Assembly: GCF_016863295.1 (NCBI RefSeq)
Contig: NZ_BOOP01000022.1
Span: forward strand, 124,001-188,000
Reading direction: 5' to 3'
Length of the DNA stretch: 64,000 nucleotides
Source of the DNA: Planotetraspora phitsanulokensis
GTDB lineage: Bacteria; Actinomycetota; Actinomycetes; Streptosporangiales; Streptosporangiaceae
Position 1 is the first letter of the stretch. The number at the start of each line of letters is the position of its first letter. This document shows, one piece after another, positions 60,886 through 64,000 of the stretch. A program made the translations under genes and the position numbers. The notes below the pieces were generated by a model. It made no database searches. It saw nothing but the letters and a program-made list of their open reading frames with translations, and had not been told where the DNA came from.

Positions 60886-60916
60886 CACAAGGGGTGTGAC
60901 CAGCACACCCCTTGTG
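60886..60916. terminator. Bidirectional hairpin between asd and the secreted-protein gene
   Basis: A perfect 13-base stem (CACAAGGGGTGTG with CACACCCCTTGTG) around a 5-base loop, between two convergent genes, 17 bases after the asd stop. Confidence 0.8.
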
Positions 60917-60935
60917 TGTGATCACGCTGGATTGG

Positions 60936-61598
60936 TCAGCGGAAGAGGATGTCCCAGTGGGTGGGTTCGTCGGCGTAGACGTCGAGGGCCGGGCGTGATC
61001 CGGGCATCGGGGGCGGACGGAAGAGATCGGCTCCGTCGCCTCTGACCTTCCAGAACCGGTACGTCCTGGTGATGTAGGAGTCGACGCACGCGTTGTGCGC
61101 GATGTCAACCTTGAAGCCGTGCCCGTGGCTGAAGCGGCCTCCCGCGTGGCCCTTCTCCGTCCCCCCGGTCACGGTGATCGGGCACCCGCTTGCGTATTTC
61201 AGGTCGATCGCCTGCATGAGCGTGCCGTACCTGATGTCCTCCAGCGATGTGCAGGTGCGCCGATCGGCGTCCACGCAGTGCCCGCTCGACTTCCAGCCGA
61301 GGCCGGCGGCCAGGAGGTCGTGCATGGCCTCGGCCTGGTCCATCCGCACGGCCGTGGCGGAGGCGTCCCAGGTCTGGATCGTCGCGGTGAACGTGCCCAC
61401 CAGGGACTCGCTCGGTGGATCGACCCCGCGGGGCAGAGACGGAGGCTGCGGCGCCTCGGCCGTCGCCTGAGGGGCGGCAGCCGCGAGGACGACGGGGGCG
61501 GGTGCCGGAGTGCTCGCGAGGCTCGGCTGCGCGAGCAGGAGTAGCGCGAAGACGCAGGCCGCGCCGGCCAGGACCGACCATGACGGATGTATGCCCAT
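60936..61598 (-). CDS. Secreted protein with an M15-peptidase-like histidine pattern
   Basis: 220 residues: a signal peptide (about 1-29, VLAGAACVFALLLLAQPSLAS), a Pro/Ala-rich linker and a domain from about residue 68. The motif GHAGGRFSHGHGFKVDIA (His and Asp) and the ending DEPTHWDILF resemble the SxHxxGxAxD and ExxHxH zinc-site spacing of M15 carboxypeptidases and endolysin-type peptidases. If so, it would act on peptidoglycan outside the cell. Four cysteines (CVDADRRTC, GCPIT, NACVD) probably form disulfides. The assignment is by pattern only. Confidence 0.6.
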   Translation of the reverse strand: MGIHPSWSVLAGAACVFALLLLAQPSLASTPAPAPVVLAAAAPQATAEAPQPPSLPRGVDPPSESLVGTFTATIQTWDASATAVRMDQAEAMHDLLAAGLGWKSSGHCVDADRRTCTSLEDIRYGTLMQAIDLKYASGCPITVTGGTEKGHAGGRFSHGHGFKVDIAHNACVDSYITRTYRFWKVRGDGADLFRPPPMPGSRPALDVYADEPTHWDILFR

Positions 61599-61764
61599 GT
61601 GCTCCCCGGTGACGGTGTGCTCATCGTGGCGGGGGAGCTCGCCATGATGATCGATGCCACACTCCGCACCCGATCATTCCTGCCCAGGCGGGGAATTTGC
61701 CGGCAGCCGTCGATCATGTGGATGGTCGATGACCGGACACGGGTGAAAGCCGTACAGTGACGAA

Positions 61765-62412
61765 GTGGCCGAGAAGACACGCCAGCTGATCGTCGATACG
61801 GCCCTCCGGCTGTTCAAGGAGCGCGGTTTCGAGGCGACCACCATGCGTGCGATCGCCACAGAAGCCGGCATATCGGTAGGAAACGCCTACTACTACTTCG
61901 CGTCCAAGGAACAGCTCATCCAGGCCTACTACGACCGGGCCCAGGCCGAGCACGAGGCGGCCTGCTGCGAGGTGCTCGCCGTGGAGAGGTCGTTCGCCGG
62001 ACGACTGGGCGGGGTGCTCCGGGAATGGGTGCGGATCTCGGAGCCCTACCACGAGTTCGCCGTGAAGTTCTTCAAGCACGCGGCCGAGCCCAGCAATCCC
62101 CTGAGCCCCTTCAGCCCGGAGTCGGCCCCGGCGCGGGAGTCGGCGATCGGCATCTACCGTCAGGTGGTCGACGGCTCGGACAGCCGCATCGATCCGGCTC
62201 TGCGCGAGGAGTTGCCCGAGCTGCTCTGGTTGTTGTCGATGGGCGTCGTGCTCTTCTGGGTCCACGACACCTCGCCCGGGTGTGAGCGCACCTACCGCCT
62301 GATCGACCGTACGGTCTCCCTGGTCGACCGGCTCGTCGCCCTGTCGTACCTGCCCGGCATCAGGGGAGTGACCAAGGATTTCATCGACGTGGTCCGCGAG
62401 CTGCGCGCATGA
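61765..62412 (+). CDS. TetR-family transcription regulator
   Basis: 215 residues, GTG start. Helix-turn-helix (about 5-50: TRQLIVDTALRLFKERGFEATTMRAIATEAGISVGNAYYYFASKEQLIQAYY) followed by a helical ligand domain with conserved DSRIDPALREELPELLWLLSMGVVLFWVHD. The 64-base gap to the next gene suggests it may control the oxidoreductase downstream. Confidence 0.92.
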   Translation: MAEKTRQLIVDTALRLFKERGFEATTMRAIATEAGISVGNAYYYFASKEQLIQAYYDRAQAEHEAACCEVLAVERSFAGRLGGVLREWVRISEPYHEFAVKFFKHAAEPSNPLSPFSPESAPARESAIGIYRQVVDGSDSRIDPALREELPELLWLLSMGVVLFWVHDTSPGCERTYRLIDRTVSLVDRLVALSYLPGIRGVTKDFIDVVRELRA

Positions 62413-62475
62413 TCCTCCCGGCATACCGGCCGGTTGGTAAGGTCGGGTGAAAACGACTCGGTAAAAGAGGTGGCC

Positions 62476-63435
62476 GTGGACCGCTGGGGCATCACGATTC
62501 CTTTCTTCGACGAGACGCTGATCGAGTCCAGGTCCCTCATCGCGCAGCTGCCCGAGCTGGGTTACACCGACGCGTGGTCGGCCGAGGTGAACGGCACCGA
62601 CGGGTTCGTCCCGCTGGCGCTGGCCGCGGAATGGGCGCCGGCTCTCCGCCTGGGCAGCGCCATCGTGCCGGTGTCGACTCGAGGGCCGGGCCTGCTCGCC
62701 ATGTCCGCCGCGACGATCGCCGACCTGGCGCCCGGGCGGTTCGTCCTCGGAATCGGAGCGTCGTCCCCCGCGATCGTGGAGCACTGGAACGCCGGCGAGT
62801 TCGTCAAGCCGTACGCCCGGACCCGTGACACGTTGCGTTTCCTGCGCGCCGCGCTGGCGGGGGAGAAGGTCACCGAACGCTATGAGACCTTCGCGGTGAA
62901 GGGATTCCGGCTGGAGCGGGCGCCGGCGGTCTCGCCGAAGATCGTGCTGGCCGCGTTGCGCCCCGGCATGTTGCGCCTGGCCGCCCGGGAGGCGGACGGC
63001 GCGATCACCAACTGGCTCTCGCCCCAGGACGTACGGAAGGTCAGGGCCGAGCTCGGAGAGGGGACCGAGCTGATCGCGCGCCTGTTCGTGATGGTCACCC
63101 AGGACGGCGCCAGGGCGCGGGAGGTCGCACGGCGCATGCTGGCGGGCTACCTCACGGTCCCGGTGTACGCCGCCTTCCACGACTGGCTCGGCAGAGGCGA
63201 GGTGCTGCGGCCGATGCACGAGGCGTGGGCGGCCGGCGATCGGCGGGCCGCGGTCAAGGCGATCCCCGACGAGGTCGTCGACGACCTGATCGTGTACGGC
63301 GACGCGGCCACATGCCGGGCCCGCATCAGGGAGTATGTGGCGGGCGGCCTGGACACCCCCGTCCTCGCGCCGCTGTCCGGCGGAGACGTCCCGCTCGACC
63401 AGGTGGTACGGGAGCTGGCGCCCACGCTGGACTGA
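62476..63435 (+). CDS. LLM-class F420-dependent oxidoreductase
   Basis: 319 residues from the GTG at 62476, with AAGAGG upstream. Luciferase-like TIM barrel: WGITIPFFDETL, LGYTDAWSAEVNGTDGFVPLALAA, TRGPGLLAMSAATIADLAPGRFVLGIGAS and ADGAITNWLSPQDV, as in F420-dependent enzymes of actinobacteria. Substrate unknown. Follows the TetR gene on the same strand. Confidence 0.88.
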   Translation: MDRWGITIPFFDETLIESRSLIAQLPELGYTDAWSAEVNGTDGFVPLALAAEWAPALRLGSAIVPVSTRGPGLLAMSAATIADLAPGRFVLGIGASSPAIVEHWNAGEFVKPYARTRDTLRFLRAALAGEKVTERYETFAVKGFRLERAPAVSPKIVLAALRPGMLRLAAREADGAITNWLSPQDVRKVRAELGEGTELIARLFVMVTQDGARAREVARRMLAGYLTVPVYAAFHDWLGRGEVLRPMHEAWAAGDRRAAVKAIPDEVVDDLIVYGDAATCRARIREYVAGGLDTPVLAPLSGGDVPLDQVVRELAPTLD

Positions 63436-63496
63436 CGGTCTCCCGCAGGAGGCCCGAACGCCCATCTGGGGACGCCGACGAGACAGGGAGGCAGGG

Positions 63497-64000
63497 ATGC
63501 GGAGGATCTCGGCCATCCTCGTGGCGATCGGCGTCGTGGCGACCGCGTGCTCGTCCCCCGCTCCCGAACGGCCTGAGCCGTCACAGGCGCAGCCGACGCG
63601 ATCCGTCGCGGGCCTGCCGTCCACAGGCTGTGGACAGTCGGCGCCGACGGGCGGCAGGATCCAGGTGACGGTGGACGGGAGGCGGCTCGACTATCTGCTG
63701 AGCATGCCGGCGGGCTTCACCAACACGACGCCGGCGCCCGTCGTCCTCGACTTCCACGGGCTGGGCTCCAACGCCGCGCAGGAGAACGCGTACACCCGCC
63801 TGTCGATCGCCGGCCCGAACCTGGGCTACGTCGTCGTGACCCCGGAGACGGCATCCGGCCTGGCCGGCTGGATCATCCCGGGCTTCGGCGGGGCCCGGCC
63901 AGGTGACCAGGACGTCGAGGTGAAGGCGGCCGCCGCGCTGCTCGACCACCTCGAGGCGACGCTGTGCGTCGACCGTACCCGCGAGTTCGCCGCCGGCATG
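63497..64000 (+). CDS. Esterase / PHB-depolymerase-like lipoprotein, N-terminal part
   Basis: 168 residues are visible before the window ends. GGGAGG precedes the ATG. The signal peptide ends in a lipobox (GVVATAC, Cys18). After a short Pro-rich linker the alpha/beta-hydrolase part begins: LDYLLSMPAGFTNTTPAPVVLDFHGLGSNA (oxyanion loop) and YVVVTPETA. The visible end, LCVDRTREFAAGM, is the strand leading to the nucleophilic-serine motif, which lies outside. Similar to LpqC / polyhydroxybutyrate depolymerase-type esterases. Confidence 0.82.
   Translation, partial: MRRISAILVAIGVVATACSSPAPERPEPSQAQPTRSVAGLPSTGCGQSAPTGGRIQVTVDGRRLDYLLSMPAGFTNTTPAPVVLDFHGLGSNAAQENAYTRLSIAGPNLGYVVVTPETASGLAGWIIPGFGGARPGDQDVEVKAAAALLDHLEATLCVDRTREFAAGM
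63619..63635. repeat. 17-bp palindrome GTCCACAG-G-CTGTGGAC inside the esterase gene
   Basis: The same 15-base core as at 2094-2108. Here it lies within coding sequence, in the linker after the signal peptide. The arms resemble opposed DnaA boxes. Confidence 0.5.

Overview
The window is high-GC DNA from an actinomycete, most likely of the Streptosporangiaceae type (Nonomuraea, Streptosporangium or Microbispora relatives). The basis is the base composition, the frequent GTG starts, 4-base ATGA/GTGA gene overlaps, and actinobacterial gene orders (rpsF-ssb-rpsR-rplI with dnaB nearby; ffs-dnaX, ybaB-recR, lysC-asd). The family assignment is inference; no 16S gene is present.

Layout. 1-11.4 kb is core: two GT87-type membrane glycosyltransferases, endonuclease IV, two small membrane proteins, the rpsF-ssb-rpsR-rplI operon with a strong terminator, a polar amino acid ABC transporter, a MATE exporter and dnaB. 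A cluster of DnaA-box-like sites precedes dnaB. 11.5-16.6 kb is a cell-wall module: an S11 D,D-carboxypeptidase, a truncated and an intact M15 (VanY-like) carboxypeptidase, and a divergent VanRS-like two-component system with a GerMN lipoprotein. 16.6-30 kb is mixed: a truncated sigma factor, an orphan DUF2637 protein, regulators, an ABC-2 exporter with a NarL-type two-component system, a DnaN-type clamp, a PH-domain protein with a tiny partner, and upp. 30-31.9 kb holds two deaminase-associated proteins, tadA and tRNA-Ser(CGA). 32-36.2 kb is accessory (acyltransferase, XRE regulator/methyltransferase pair, a regulator fragment). 36-44.5 kb has a zinc metallopeptidase, protein O-mannosyltransferase, an ECF sigma pair, a secreted lipase-like hydrolase and an MFS exporter. 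44.7-48 kb is an ECF sigma-rich stretch (DGPF protein + ECF42-like factor, a second sigma with a SnoaL-like tail, and a SnoaL-like protein).

48.19-52.30 kb is the most unusual region. A 119-bp direct repeat, made of the 3' half of tRNA-Ser(GGA) plus its terminator, flanks a 3,991-bp segment carrying an ABC-2 exporter (ATPase gene frameshifted), a membrane protein and a MarR/GbsR-like regulator with repeated TTGCA sites. The intact tRNA lies at the right end. This is the geometry left by tRNA-site integration, but no integrase is present.

52.4-64 kb returns to core: SRP RNA, dnaX (with a nine-unit repeat in its tail), a GAF regulator, ybaB-recR-DUF5063, lysC-asd, a secreted protein with an M15-like histidine pattern, TetR and LLM oxidoreductase genes, and the start of an esterase lipoprotein that runs off the window.
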